Notes: a model not told the origin generated them from the letters alone. Shown: positions 1-9,789, counted from the stretch's first letter. The stretch: DNA of 32,568 nt from Candidatus Gastranaerophilales bacterium (GCA_947589705.1 CANQCO010000012.1:1-32568); one strand, 5' to 3'. Numbers and translations: made by a program.

Positions 1-620
1 ATAAATATTAAATCATCCTGATCAAACGGGCCTGTTGAACCTTTGGTTTTAAGTGTGCCTAAAACTTTAAAAGGCACATTACCTACTCTTATAACCTTAT
101 TGACGGGAGATACATCACCAAAAAGCTCTGCAGCTACAGTCGAACCTATAACGGCAACTTTGGCGCTGTTTTTTATATCCTCAAAGGAAAAACATCTGCC
201 TTCATCTATTTCATAATTTTTAATATACAGATATGGCGGTGTCGTTCCGTATACCGTGGATTGCCAGTTTTGATTGCCGTACATCAATTGTTTGCTTTGA
301 TTTGAAGCAGGCGCAACAGCATCAATATTTGCTATACTTTTTTGTATGGCTATTGTGTCTTTTAATGTTAATGTGGGTCTTGAACCTATTCCCATACTTT
401 CTCCGCCTGTTCTTGCGGATGAAGAACGGATTGTCAACAGGTTTGACCCCATTGCTTCCATATTCTCCTGAACTTTTTTACTTGCGCCAGTTCCTATTGC
501 AAGCATTATAATTACCGCACTTACCCCGATAATAATACCCAGACTTGTCAGGGCAGAGCGCATTTTATTCACCTTGAGTGAAATCATTGCCATTTTAATT
601 GTCGATTTGAAATCTAACAT
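1..620 (-). CDS. MacB-type ABC transporter permease, N-terminal part (runs off window)
   Basis: This ORF is absent from the track because it is cut by the window edge. Reading the minus strand from an ATG at 620 gives an open frame to base 1 beginning MLDFKSTIKMAMISLKVNKM. The start is typical of FtsX/MacB permeases: a short cytoplasmic stretch, one hydrophobic helix (SLGIIIGVSAVIIMLAIGTG), then the periplasmic MacB core domain with text such as RSALTSLG and AVAPASNQSK. The start codon directly follows the TAG stop of the ATPase gene (TAG|ATG), so the two are translationally coupled. Family knowledge: MacB couples ATP hydrolysis to export of peptides, lipids or macrolides through MacA and a TolC channel. 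Here permease and ATPase are separate polypeptides, as in LolCDE-like or Gram-positive-style systems. The C-terminal three helices lie outside the window. Substrate cannot be told from sequence. Confidence 0.9.
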   Translation of the reverse strand, partial: MLDFKSTIKMAMISLKVNKMRSALTSLGIIIGVSAVIIMLAIGTGASKKVQENMEAMGSNLLTIRSSSARTGGESMGIGSRPTLTLKDTIAIQKSIANIDAVAPASNQSKQLMYGNQNWQSTVYGTTPPYLYIKNYEIDEGRCFSFEDIKNSAKVAVIGSTVAAELFGDVSPVNKVIRVGNVPFKVLGTLKTKGSTGPFDQDDLIF

Positions 621-1337
621 CTATGTCTGCCTTGTCCTTGTCTTCATCCATTCTCCTTTTGGCTGGTCTGAAACTATTCTGCCGTCTTTAAAACGGATTA
701 CTCTTTTGCAGTATTCCGCAATATCGGGTTCATGGGTTACGAGTACAATAGTCTTCCCCGTCTTATTATTAAGGTTTACAAAAAATTCCATAACCTCGAT
801 ACTGGTTTTAGTATCAAGATTACCCGTAGGCTCATCCGCCAGAATTAACGGTGCATCGTTTACTATGGCACGGGCTATGGCAACTCTCTGCTGCTGACCG
901 CCTGACATCTGGTTTGGCATGTGGTCTTCTCTGTTTTCCAAACCTACTATTTTTAAAGCTTCCCTCGCCCTTTTATGGCGTTCTTCTTCGGGTACTCCTT
1001 TATATATCATCGGCAACTCTACATTATCAAGTGCGGATGTCCTTGAAATTAAATTAAATCCCTGAAAAACAAATCCGAGTTTTAAATTTCTTATATCAGA
1101 CAACTCATCAGGCTTTAAAGATAATACATCAACACCGTCAAGATAATAACTGCCCGAATTTGGCTTATCAAGTGTGCCTAACATATTCATGCAGGTTGAT
1201 TTACCTGAACCAGATGTTCCCATAATTGCAACAAACTCGCCTTTTTCTATACTTAATGAAACATCATTAAGTGCATTAAAGCTTTCTTCTCCTGTACGGT
1301 ATGTTTTTACAGCGTGTTTTACTTCAATAAGACTCAT
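621..1337 (-). CDS. ABC transporter ATP-binding protein, MacB/LolD family
   Basis: A 238-aa nucleotide-binding subunit. It has Walker A (GTSGSGKST, about residues 40-48), a Q-loop (FVFQGFNLI), the signature motif with extra glutamines (MSGGQQQRVAIARAI), Walker B plus catalytic Glu (LILADEPTGNLD) and the switch His (VLVTHEP). The MSGGQQQR and DEPTGNLD forms are characteristic of the MacB/LolD/FtsE branch. It lies 5 bp after the adaptor gene and abuts the permease gene. Inferred role: powers the tripartite exporter encoded by the four-gene operon. A dimer on the inner face of the cytoplasmic membrane would drive conformational change in the permease. The ATG start gives the usual family length. 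Confidence 0.96.
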   Translation of the reverse strand: MSLIEVKHAVKTYRTGEESFNALNDVSLSIEKGEFVAIMGTSGSGKSTCMNMLGTLDKPNSGSYYLDGVDVLSLKPDELSDIRNLKLGFVFQGFNLISRTSALDNVELPMIYKGVPEEERHKRAREALKIVGLENREDHMPNQMSGGQQQRVAIARAIVNDAPLILADEPTGNLDTKTSIEVMEFFVNLNNKTGKTIVLVTHEPDIAEYCKRVIRFKDGRIVSDQPKGEWMKTRTRQT

Positions 1338-1342
1338 TTTAC

Positions 1343-2482
1343 CTATAATCTCGGTACTCTCATATTTTGTTTTTGCTTTCCGGATAAAACTTTGCCCGTG
1401 TATACCTTGTCACCTGCTTTAATTTTATCCGATATTATTTGTGTATATGATTCGTTGCTTACACCAGTTTCAATATCAATACGGACAGGTTTGCCTTTTT
1501 TATCTATCCAAATACCTTTTTTCTCATATTTTTGTTTGTTGCCTTCAACCGTGAATTTAAGAGCCTGATTCGGAACGGTTAAGACATTTTCTTTTTTATC
1601 GGTAATAATTGAAACATTAGCAGTCATACCGGGTAAAAGCTTGCCCTCATCATTTTCTACTTCAATAATAACAGTATAAGTAACAACATTAGATTCAGTA
1701 ATCGGTGATAATCTTACCTGAGTGACTTTACCAGTAAAAATACTGTCGGGGTAGCCGTCAAGAGTGTATTCAACATCCTGACCGACCTTAACTTTACCTA
1801 TATCAGCTTCCGAAACACTTGTTTCAATCCGCATTTTATTGAGGTCTTCCGCAACAGTAAATAAAGTAGGTGTTTGGAAGCTTGCTGCAACGGTCTGTCC
1901 TACTTCTACTTCTTTTGAAATAACAATCCCTTTAACCGGAGAGATGATTTTTGTATATCTCATATTGGCGCTTGCCGTATCATAATTAGCTTGCGCTTGC
2001 ATAATGGAAGCTTTAGATGAAGCTACTTGTGCTAAATCCGATTTATATGCAGATTCAGCGGAATCAAGGTCGTTTTTTGACACAAGATTCCTTTTATACA
2101 GATTCTTATACCTGTTATATGTTTTTGTATCATATTCAAGTATGGCTTGATTTTTTGCAAGAGTTGCTTTTGCATTGTTAATATTTGCAAGACTTTGTTG
2201 AAGCTGTGCTTCAAATAAAGATGTGTCAATCTGTGCCAGTAATTGCCCCTTTTCAACTTCTGAGTTATAGTCAACGTAAATTTCATTTATTAATCCCGAA
2301 ACCTGTGTACCTATATCAACCGTATTCACCGGTTCAATTGTTCCCGTGGCTTCAACTATCTGAGTTATTGTTCTGGGCTTTATTTCCTGAGTTATATACT
2401 TAACTTTTCCTGTTTTTTTCATAAAAGCAAAAGGAAGTATGATTAATATTATTATAAATATTGCGATTATTATTTTTTTCAT
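1343..2482 (-). CDS. Periplasmic adaptor (membrane fusion) protein, MacA/HlyD-like
   Basis: A 379-aa adaptor. The N-terminus has a single hydrophobic anchor (IIIAIFIIILIILPFAFM). A lipoyl-type beta segment (VEATGTIEPVNTVDIGTQVSG) is followed by a long alpha-helical hairpin rich in Gln/Asn/Ala (about residues 95-170), the second lipoyl half (ISPVKGIVISKEVEVGQTV) and beta-barrel and membrane-proximal domains (VRLSPITESNVVTYTVIIEV). This order matches MacA. Family knowledge: adaptors bridge the inner-membrane pump and the TolC funnel. The gene overlaps the OMF gene by 4 bp (ATGA) and sits 5 bp before the ATPase, so the complex is encoded in one operon. No lipobox is seen. Confidence 0.95.
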   Translation of the reverse strand: MKKIIIAIFIIILIILPFAFMKKTGKVKYITQEIKPRTITQIVEATGTIEPVNTVDIGTQVSGLINEIYVDYNSEVEKGQLLAQIDTSLFEAQLQQSLANINNAKATLAKNQAILEYDTKTYNRYKNLYKRNLVSKNDLDSAESAYKSDLAQVASSKASIMQAQANYDTASANMRYTKIISPVKGIVISKEVEVGQTVAASFQTPTLFTVAEDLNKMRIETSVSEADIGKVKVGQDVEYTLDGYPDSIFTGKVTQVRLSPITESNVVTYTVIIEVENDEGKLLPGMTANVSIITDKKENVLTVPNQALKFTVEGNKQKYEKKGIWIDKKGKPVRIDIETGVSNESYTQIISDKIKAGDKVYTGKVLSGKQKQNMRVPRL

Positions 2483-3897
2483 CTTTCCCCCATAGCCGTT
2501 TGAAGGTCAACAAGTGCTACATTGTACCTGAAAATATTTTGAATATAATCTCTTTGAGCATTGTTGTAATTTTCTTTAGCGTCCTGAAGTTCTATAAAGT
2601 TGCCTAAACCTACTTCATATCTTGCGTCAGCAAGTTCATAGTTTTCAAGAGTCTGCTTAACTTTTGTGCGCATTAACGGAATATTCTTTTCAAGCTGAAT
2701 CATGTTAATATAAGCGTTTTGAACCTGAAAATATATGTTTTGTTTAACTAAATCAACATTCTTTTTCGCTATTTCAAGCTGTGCCTTGCTTTCTTTAATC
2801 TTCAATTTAGTGTCCATTATATTAAGATTGCTTGTGGATAAGAATGCACCTAAACTTATTCCGTTAGTGGAATAATAAGAGTTATTCTGCCAATTGTAAC
2901 CTACCGAACCGGTTAAATCGGGCAGGTATGATTTTTTTGTATAGCTTAATGCTTCTTTAACGGCATCTTGTGTCGCCATCATAGATAGTAAATCAGGTCT
3001 GTTTTTATACGCTTTTTCTACAGACTCTTCAAGCGTATAGGGGTATTTTGTAAACTTATAATTTTGAAGAATATCATTTTTTTCAACCTGCATAGTCAAC
3101 ACAGCGTCTTTGGGTTCTATTGTTCCGTCTTCTTTTGTTGTTGTATTTGCAATATTTATAAGGTTAACTTCCGCATAGTTTTTATCAAAATTAAAGGTTT
3201 CCGTATTTTCAATTTGATAATCGGGAGCATTTACAATATACATAGAGCTGTTTAAAGCTACAATTGCATTTTGATATGTATTTTCAGCATTAATTAAGCT
3301 GATTTTAGCGTCTGATAAATATACTTCCTGATTCACCAAATCTATTTTAGAAACAAGTCCTTCATCAAAAAATGCTTTTGTTCTGTTATACTGCCTTTCA
3401 TTAACTAAAACATTGGCTTTTTGAATATCAACATTTGCTTTAGCGGCAAGTACGGCATAATATGCGGATTTAACCGAATTTGCCGTATTTAAAATCGAGT
3501 TTTCCAAGTCAAATTGTGCTGCAATTTTATAAAATTTCTGCATTTTTACCTGTGAAAATACTTTGCCGAAACTGTATATCAGTTGGTTTAAAGATACTTG
3601 AGCGGAAACATTTTTATTGCTGTTTGAATAGTATTTTGAATCGGCATTATTAAAATTATAGCCTGCACTTGCCCCGATTGAAGGAAAATATCTGGCTTTA
3701 CTCTGACCTACCCTTGAATCATACATTTCTATATACTGCTCATTAATTTGTATTTCAGGGCTGTTTTTTATGGCAAGTTCAACGCAGTCATTTATTGAAA
3801 GCGTATCTCCTGCTTTTATTTCCTCTATTGCATAAGAAGTTGTACCCGAGCAGGTTAAAATTAATATTAAACTTATTATTTTTATTTTATTAAACAT
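2479..3897 (-). CDS. TolC-like outer-membrane efflux factor
   Basis: A 472-aa protein with a signal peptide (MFNKIKIISLILILTCSGTTSYA, cleavage near residue 23) and two tandem OEP halves. The first begins LSINDCVELAIKNSPEIQINEQ and the second YTLEESVEKAYKNRPDLLSM; both start with the typical 'A..NP/RPDL' helix signature. Long helices predict the periplasmic tunnel. The C-terminal piece (FIELQDAKENYNNAQRDYIQ) is the classic last tunnel helix. The protein implies an outer membrane in this organism. It is the first gene of the export operon, with a TATAAT-like box about 25 bp upstream of the ATG. About 60 residues of linker separate the two halves. The transported substrate is unknown. Confidence 0.95.
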   Translation of the reverse strand: MFNKIKIISLILILTCSGTTSYAIEEIKAGDTLSINDCVELAIKNSPEIQINEQYIEMYDSRVGQSKARYFPSIGASAGYNFNNADSKYYSNSNKNVSAQVSLNQLIYSFGKVFSQVKMQKFYKIAAQFDLENSILNTANSVKSAYYAVLAAKANVDIQKANVLVNERQYNRTKAFFDEGLVSKIDLVNQEVYLSDAKISLINAENTYQNAIVALNSSMYIVNAPDYQIENTETFNFDKNYAEVNLINIANTTTKEDGTIEPKDAVLTMQVEKNDILQNYKFTKYPYTLEESVEKAYKNRPDLLSMMATQDAVKEALSYTKKSYLPDLTGSVGYNWQNNSYYSTNGISLGAFLSTSNLNIMDTKLKIKESKAQLEIAKKNVDLVKQNIYFQVQNAYINMIQLEKNIPLMRTKVKQTLENYELADARYEVGLGNFIELQDAKENYNNAQRDYIQNIFRYNVALVDLQTAMGER

Positions 3898-3922
3898 AAT
3901 TTTCTATACTTTGTACAATTAC

Positions 3923-3928
3923 ATTATA
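3923..3928 (-). promoter_or_regulatory. Candidate -10 box for the export operon
   Basis: On the minus strand the gap upstream of the TolC-like gene reads TATGTATAATG, a perfect TATAAT placed about 25 bp before the ATG. No convincing -35 hexamer lies 16-18 bp upstream. AT-richness makes chance matches common, so this is tentative. No Shine-Dalgarno sequence is seen before the ATG. Confidence 0.35.
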
Positions 3929-3981
3929 CATAAAATTTAATTACAATATTTAAAACGATAAGTATAAAAATTAGTTCAGTA

Positions 3982-4001
3982 AAATTAAATTAAATTAAAT
4001 T
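3982..4001. repeat. Pentanucleotide microsatellite (AAATT)4
   Basis: Four perfect AAATT units (AATTT on the minus strand) span the last codons and TAA stop of the gene at 3990-4598. Gain or loss of one 5-bp unit would change the frame of only the last residues and the stop. It may simply reflect low-complexity AT sequence. Confidence 0.8.
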
Positions 4002-4598
4002 TATTTCTTTAGCTAACCCTATTGATTCTTTTTCAATTGATATTTTAATATTTTTAAGTCCCATATCTCTGAGTAGTGCAAACCTGTGGCGTCCGTCTTT
4101 TACTTTAACGTATATATTTCCGTCTTTTTCCCTTCTTAAATATATACTAGTTGCATTAATTGCCTGATTTGTTCTTAAATATTTTTTGAAATTATCATAC
4201 TTCTCTTTTGAACCGTTTTGGGCATTAAAGCCTACATAACTTTCTTTGTTCTTGCTCAGCTCTTTATCTAATTTCTGAGTGTTAACGTATGTAAGAATGT
4301 TACCATTGTTTTCATCTTCGTATGATAATATTATTCTTGAATTAATACTTTCTTCGGTTAAATATTTCTGTTCATTAATCAAACAAAACGGAATTTTATG
4401 TCTTTTTAAAAATTTAAATGTTTTTTTATCTTTGTCGTCTGGAGAATGAATGTATAATGTATCTAAGTTTTGGCTGTTTCCAAGCCTTAAATCAATAGAG
4501 TTTTTTAGTGAAAAATCTAAAAATTGACGGTAATATTTTTGATAATTCATTCTTGGAACGGCAAATGTACCTTTAAAACTTACAGGATTAATATTCAT
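3990..4598 (-). CDS. Uncharacterised protein with ParB/sulfiredoxin-like C-terminal motif and SFKG-type N-terminus
   Basis: A 202-aa soluble protein of unknown function. The N-terminus MNINPVSFKGTFAVP looks like the short 'SFKG' tag I associate with proteins of gut Melainabacteria (recollection, not a database result). The middle is rich in Lys, Asn and Asp. The C-terminal third (about residues 150-195) contains VKDGRHRFALLRDMGLKNIKI. This resembles the 'DGxHRxxAlxxlG...v' segment of ParB-like nuclease and sulfiredoxin folds, where the Gly-Arg/His-His-Arg cluster binds nucleotide phosphate. The N-terminal part of a ParB fold is not recognisable, so the whole-domain call is weak. The gene stands alone between the efflux operon and the DedA gene on the same strand. 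AAAGG six bases before the ATG is a plausible ribosome-binding site. It could also be an unrelated small domain. Confidence 0.75.
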   Translation of the reverse strand: MNINPVSFKGTFAVPRMNYQKYYRQFLDFSLKNSIDLRLGNSQNLDTLYIHSPDDKDKKTFKFLKRHKIPFCLINEQKYLTEESINSRIILSYEDENNGNILTYVNTQKLDKELSKNKESYVGFNAQNGSKEKYDNFKKYLRTNQAINATSIYLRREKDGNIYVKVKDGRHRFALLRDMGLKNIKISIEKESIGLAKEINLI

Positions 4599-4655
4599 AT
4601 AAAACCTTTAATTATATATAACTTATAAACCGAAAGAATTAAATTATTTGCTTTC

Positions 4656-5231
4656 TTATTTTATTAATGATTTCCTTTTTTTGTAAAGAATAACGAAAAA
4701 TAGGATAATTAAAACGGTTACGGCAATAATAACAAGTTCAATATATTGTTTAATAGCTTCGCCAAACAGCATTAAAACTATACTTACAATAAAGAACCTT
4801 AAACCTCTTCCAAAAAAGCTTGCGAGCATAAATTTAAAGAAATTCATACTTAAAATACCGCTTGCAATAGTAAAAACTTTATAAGGAATAGGTGTAAATG
4901 CCGAGAAGAAAACGGCAAGAGTGCCGTACTTATTATATAAAGCTTCAACGGCTTCAAACTTTTCTTTTCCGCCTTTTCTAAAAAACCAATTAAAAGCAGG
5001 TCTGCCGCCATAGTACCCGATTGAGTATCCTATAACACCGCCGAATGCCGAAGCAATTGTACAAATTAAAGCATAAAACAGAGCTTTTTTAGGATTAGCT
5101 AAATCCATTGCAATTAACAGAAAATCAGGCGGTGGAACAAGAAAAAAGCTTTCTATAAATGAGTTTAAGGCTAAACCTTGAACACCCATTGCCTGAAAAA
5201 AGTCATTCATTTTTATAAATATTTCGTGCAT
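4656..5231 (-). CDS. DedA / YqaA family membrane protein (VTT domain)
   Basis: A 191-aa integral membrane protein of the DedA/SNARE-associated (VTT) superfamily. Visible family elements are the N-terminal re-entrant-type segment with a Pro-rich turn (ESFFLVPPPDFLLI), the central glycine motif (GGVIGYSIGYYGGRPAF) and the second re-entrant stretch (FFSAFTPIPYKVFTIASG), which carries the conserved Pro-x-Pro. A helix with FGRGLRFF follows. The form is closest to the YqaA subgroup. Family knowledge: DedA proteins act as lipid scramblases or flippases, including undecaprenyl phosphate recycling, and support proton-motive-force homeostasis. A clear GAGG ribosome-binding site precedes the ATG. A strong hairpin terminator lies just upstream and isolates this gene from dnaK. 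An undecaprenyl link would fit with uppP elsewhere in the window, but that is only inference. Confidence 0.9.
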   Translation of the reverse strand: MHEIFIKMNDFFQAMGVQGLALNSFIESFFLVPPPDFLLIAMDLANPKKALFYALICTIASAFGGVIGYSIGYYGGRPAFNWFFRKGGKEKFEAVEALYNKYGTLAVFFSAFTPIPYKVFTIASGILSMNFFKFMLASFFGRGLRFFIVSIVLMLFGEAIKQYIELVIIAVTVLIILFFVILYKKRKSLIK

Positions 5232-5260
5232 ATTATCCTCTTAATTTTGATTTTAACATA

Positions 5261-5295
5261 AAAAAAAGGTTAACAATCTATGTTAACCTTTTTTT
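5261..5295. terminator. Bidirectional intrinsic terminator
   Basis: A perfect 15-bp inverted repeat, AAAAAAAGGTTAACA - ATCTA - TGTTAACCTTTTTTT, with A-run and T-run flanks that allow termination in either direction. It sits between the repeat element downstream of dnaK and the DedA gene, so it most likely ends the dnaK transcript on the minus strand. Confidence 0.85.
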
Positions 5296-5364
5296 AAACT
5301 CGAACTCTGGTGCAGTGGCACCTTAAAAGTTTGGTTTAACTTATTTTGAACCGGCTCTGACGGC

Positions 5365-5833
5365 GCCCTGCGCAATTCCGCTTCTTGAAATTCCTTTTCG
5401 CTCAAGCTTGTTACTCCTGCGGCTTTGCCTGTCGTCATTTCAGCTTTCGCATAACAGATTTCATCCGTACGGAATTTCGCCTCTTGGAATTGCTGTTCGC
5501 ACAACCCCTGCAACCTCGCTTTAAAAACCTTTGGTTTTTCCGCTCGGTCGGGTTGTTGCTCCCTCGGGCTCGCTCGCTTTGCTCGGCTTTGCCCTGCGCA
5601 ATTCCGCTGTCTTGAAATTCCTTTTCGCTCAAGCTTGTCACTCCTACGGCTTTGCCTGTCGTCGTTTCAGCTTTCGCATAACGGATTTCATCCGTACGGA
5701 ATTTCGCCTCTTGGAATTGCTGTTCACACAACCCCTGCAACCTCGCTTTAAAAACCTTTGGTTTTTCCGCTCGGTCGGGTTGTTGCTCCCTCGGGCTCGC
5801 TCGCTTTGCTCGGCTTTGCTCTGCGCAATTCCG

Positions 5834-5835
<2 letters not shown>
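5365..5835. repeat. GC-richer 227-bp element in two tandem copies plus a third edge
   Basis: Copy 1 starts at 5365 (GCCCTGCGCAATTCCGCT), copy 2 at 5591, and the first 17 bp of a third unit end at 5835. Period is 227 bp. The copies differ at about six sites, all transitions, plus one 1-bp indel. Each unit contains a GCAATTCC...GAAATTCC block and, about 100 bp on, its imperfect reverse complement (GGAATTTC...GGAATTGC), so it can fold into a long hairpin. There is also a perfect AAAAACC-TTT-GGTTTTT palindrome. Base composition is far richer in GC than the flanks. ORFs inside (track entries at 5283, 5385, 5435 and 5531) change frame between copies and are not credible genes. The element abuts dnaK exactly at its stop codon. 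A degenerate relative lies at 20945-20994. Likely an interspersed, MITE- or REP-like non-coding repeat. Confidence 0.85.
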
Positions 5836-7693
<1,858 letters not shown>

Positions 7694-7802
7694 TTATTAT
7701 TTTTTTCACTATACTCTTTATAACATTATTTTTTTCATTCATTGAAAAAATAAACAAAAAATTAATATTTTATTTTTAAAAAAAATATTATACAATTTAT
7801 CT

Positions 7803-8582
7803 ATGAAAAAAATATTTAAAATTTTATTAACTGTTTTAATAACTTTTGGTGTTTTTATCAGCTTTGATATGTTATTTTTTTATCATATTGTAAATGAGAA
7901 TAAAAAAGTTAGGAAATCTGTTGAAAAATGGGTGACTACATATGGCATTCCTTCTTATTTTATCAAATTAAAATCTTTAAAAGAATCTTACGAAAAAGAA
8001 TTATTGGATTTAAGACCTGTTATGAATCCTGACAGCAAAATGGATTCAATTATAATTTTCGGTTGTTCATATGCTTACGGTTATGTTTTTCCTAATGAAC
8101 AAACTATATCTTATGTGATGTCAAAATATTCTAAAAGACCTATATACAATAGAGCCATAAATGGTTGGGGTATTCAGCATGTAATTTATCAATTGAGAGA
8201 TGAAAATTTTTATAAAGAAATCAAAACAAGACCTAAATATATATTTTATGTATTAATGGGTAATAGTGGGCATTTTAGAAGATTATATTATACTTGTTTC
8301 CCGAATATAGATGATATTAATTATTATTTCGGATTTAAAAATCGAAATGGTAAATTAGAAGAAAGAAAACCTTTCTTAAATTTATATTATAATTTTGCTA
8401 TTTTTAGACATATACAAAATAAGTTAATTGATAGATATGTAGATATAAATTTTTGGGAAAAACCAAATAAAAAACTTTTTGATTTTTTTATACTTCATTT
8501 TAAAACTATAAATGAACTCTTAAAAACCTTATGGGGGGGGGGTAGATGGAAATACTCCTCAATTAATAATATTAACTTTTGA
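7803..8582 (+). CDS. Membrane-anchored SGNH/GDSL-hydrolase-like protein, truncated by frameshift at poly-G (copy 1)
   Basis: The present reading frame gives 259 aa. It has an N-terminal membrane anchor (ILLTVLITFGVFISFDMLFF) and an SGNH-type block I (IIFGCSYAYGYVFPNEQTIS), where the Ser of GCSYAYG would be the nucleophile. A block like the family's oxyanion region follows (NRAINGWGIQHVIYQL). At a run of ten G the frame shifts and ends in an unrelated tail (GGGRWKYSSINNINF). The missing C-terminal part, including the His-containing block, continues in another frame to 8781. With nine G the gene would be intact at about 325 aa, matching its downstream paralogue. No Shine-Dalgarno is seen; TACAAT lies 6 bp before the ATG, suggesting a leaderless mRNA. 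Family members often add or remove acyl groups on surface polysaccharides. That role here is inference. Confidence 0.8.
   Translation: MKKIFKILLTVLITFGVFISFDMLFFYHIVNENKKVRKSVEKWVTTYGIPSYFIKLKSLKESYEKELLDLRPVMNPDSKMDSIIIFGCSYAYGYVFPNEQTISYVMSKYSKRPIYNRAINGWGIQHVIYQLRDENFYKEIKTRPKYIFYVLMGNSGHFRRLYYTCFPNIDDINYYFGFKNRNGKLEERKPFLNLYYNFAIFRHIQNKLIDRYVDINFWEKPNKKLFDFFILHFKTINELLKTLWGGGRWKYSSINNINF
8533..8542 (+). repeat. Homopolymer G10 tract inside the SGNH gene
   Basis: Ten consecutive G (AT-G10-TAGATGG) in a strongly AT-rich coding region. Frame arithmetic shows that G9 or G12 joins LW-GG-VDGNTPQLIILTF in frame with the paralogue's C-terminus. G10 yields the truncated product. Poly-G runs of this length are the standard contingency-locus switch in several bacteria. 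A sequencing or assembly homopolymer error is the alternative. Confidence 0.9.
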
Positions 8583-8781
8583 AAACAATCAAAATGAATA
8601 CTGGGTTTCAGAACTTGAAAAAGAAGGTATAAAAGTTATTGATATTGCAGATACAATTGGTATACATAATTTAGATGATTTAAAAAAAGGTTTTTTTGAA
8701 CCTGAAATTTCTTCTCATCCTAATGGAAAACTTTGGGAGGAATTAATTCCAAAATTAAAGAAAATTTATCCTGATTTATAA
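8543..8781 (+). pseudogene. Out-of-frame C-terminal part of SGNH copy 1
   Basis: Read from GTA at 8542 this stretch encodes VDGNTPQLIILTFENNQ through to LKKIYPDL and a TAA stop at 8779-8781. It aligns closely with residues about 245-326 of the downstream paralogue, including EPEISSHPNGKLWEELIP, where the His would serve as the catalytic base. The protein-level conservation shows the segment is still under selection or only recently disabled. That favours a reversible frameshift over old decay. It is translated only if the G tract changes length. Confidence 0.85.
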
Positions 8782-8795
8782 AATATTATTTAGTA

Positions 8796-8801
8796 TATAA
8801 T
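8796..8801 (+). promoter_or_regulatory. -10 box TATAAT seven bases before SGNH copy 2 start
   Basis: TATAAT followed by ATCAATT and then ATG. With a usual 6-7 bp -10 to start distance, transcription would begin at or next to the A of the ATG, giving a leaderless mRNA. No Shine-Dalgarno is present and no good -35 is seen. Confidence 0.4.
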
Positions 8802-8808
8802 ATCAATT

Positions 8809-9789
8809 ATGAAAAAAATATTTAGAATTTTCTTAATTGTTTTAATAACTTTAGCTGTCTTTGTCGGTTTGGATATGTTATTTTTTTATCATATTGCAAA
8901 TGAGAGTAAAAAAGTTGTTAAATCTATTGAAAAATATAAATCGGTTAAAAAAATTCCCTCTTATTTTATCAAATTAAGACCTATAAAAGACTATTATCAG
9001 GAAAATTTAAAAAATTTAAGACCTGTTATGAATCCTGACAGTAAAATGGATTCAATTATAATTTTCGGTTGTTCTTATGCTTACGGTTATGTTTTTCCTA
9101 ATGAACAAACTATATCCTATGTGATGTCAAAATATTCTAAAAGACCTATATATAATAGGGCTATTAATAGTACGGGCATTCAGCATGTAATTTACCAATT
9201 AAGAGATGAAAATATATATAAAGCGGTTAAAACAAAACCTAAATACGTATTTTATGTACTCATGGATTATACGGGTCATTTTGAAAGATTATATTATACA
9301 AGTATGCCGTCTATAATAGATAACAACTATTACTTTACATACAAACAAAAAGGTAATGAACTTGTTGAAAGAAAACCGTTTTTAAATTTATACTATAATT
9401 TTGCAATAATAAGACATATACAAAATAAACTTATACTAAATTGGGTTAATTATAATTATTGGACAAAGTCTAATAAAAAATTATTTAACTTTTTTATACT
9501 CCATTTTAAAACTATTAATAAATTAATAAAATCTAATTGGGGTGAGTCAGAAGATAGCGAATTTCCTAAATTAATAATTTTGACTTTTGAACATACAAAA
9601 AAGTATATGTGGGAAAATGAACTTAAAAAAGAAGGAATTGATGTTATTGATATAGCGGATACAATAGGAGTCCATGAGTTATATAAATTATCAAAAGGAT
9701 ATTTTGAACCTGAAGTTTCTCCTCATCCTAACGGAAAGGTTTGGGAAGAATTAATTCCTGAGTTGAAGAAAATATATCCTGATTTATAA
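8809..9789 (+). CDS. Membrane-anchored SGNH/GDSL-hydrolase-like protein (copy 2, intact)
   Basis: A 326-aa intact paralogue of the preceding gene. An N-terminal anchor (FLIVLITLAVFVGLDMLFF) places the catalytic part outside the cytoplasmic membrane. Block I carries the putative nucleophile Ser in FGCSYAYGYVFPNEQ. NRAINSTGIQHVIYQL is the second conserved block. The C-terminal EPEVSPHPNGKVWEEL supplies the likely His. The equivalent of the poly-G site here reads NWGESEDSE with no homopolymer. The core (about residues 70-110) is almost identical in DNA to copy 1, while flanks have diverged. The next gene, nanE, starts 8 bp after the stop. Substrate is unknown. Acyl-ester chemistry on a surface glycan is a reasonable guess from the fold and the amino-sugar neighbours. 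Confidence 0.85.
   Translation: MKKIFRIFLIVLITLAVFVGLDMLFFYHIANESKKVVKSIEKYKSVKKIPSYFIKLRPIKDYYQENLKNLRPVMNPDSKMDSIIIFGCSYAYGYVFPNEQTISYVMSKYSKRPIYNRAINSTGIQHVIYQLRDENIYKAVKTKPKYVFYVLMDYTGHFERLYYTSMPSIIDNNYYFTYKQKGNELVERKPFLNLYYNFAIIRHIQNKLILNWVNYNYWTKSNKKLFNFFILHFKTINKLIKSNWGESEDSEFPKLIILTFEHTKKYMWENELKKEGIDVIDIADTIGVHELYKLSKGYFEPEVSPHPNGKVWEELIPELKKIYPDL

Noticed and set aside
5283-5740. ORFs of 76 and 101 aa in the repeat element (MQGLCEQQFQEAKFRTDE...)
   Set aside because: The two copies keep the first part but run out of frame because the period is 227 bp. Substitutions change amino acids, and there is no good ribosome-binding site. Treated as non-coding repeat.
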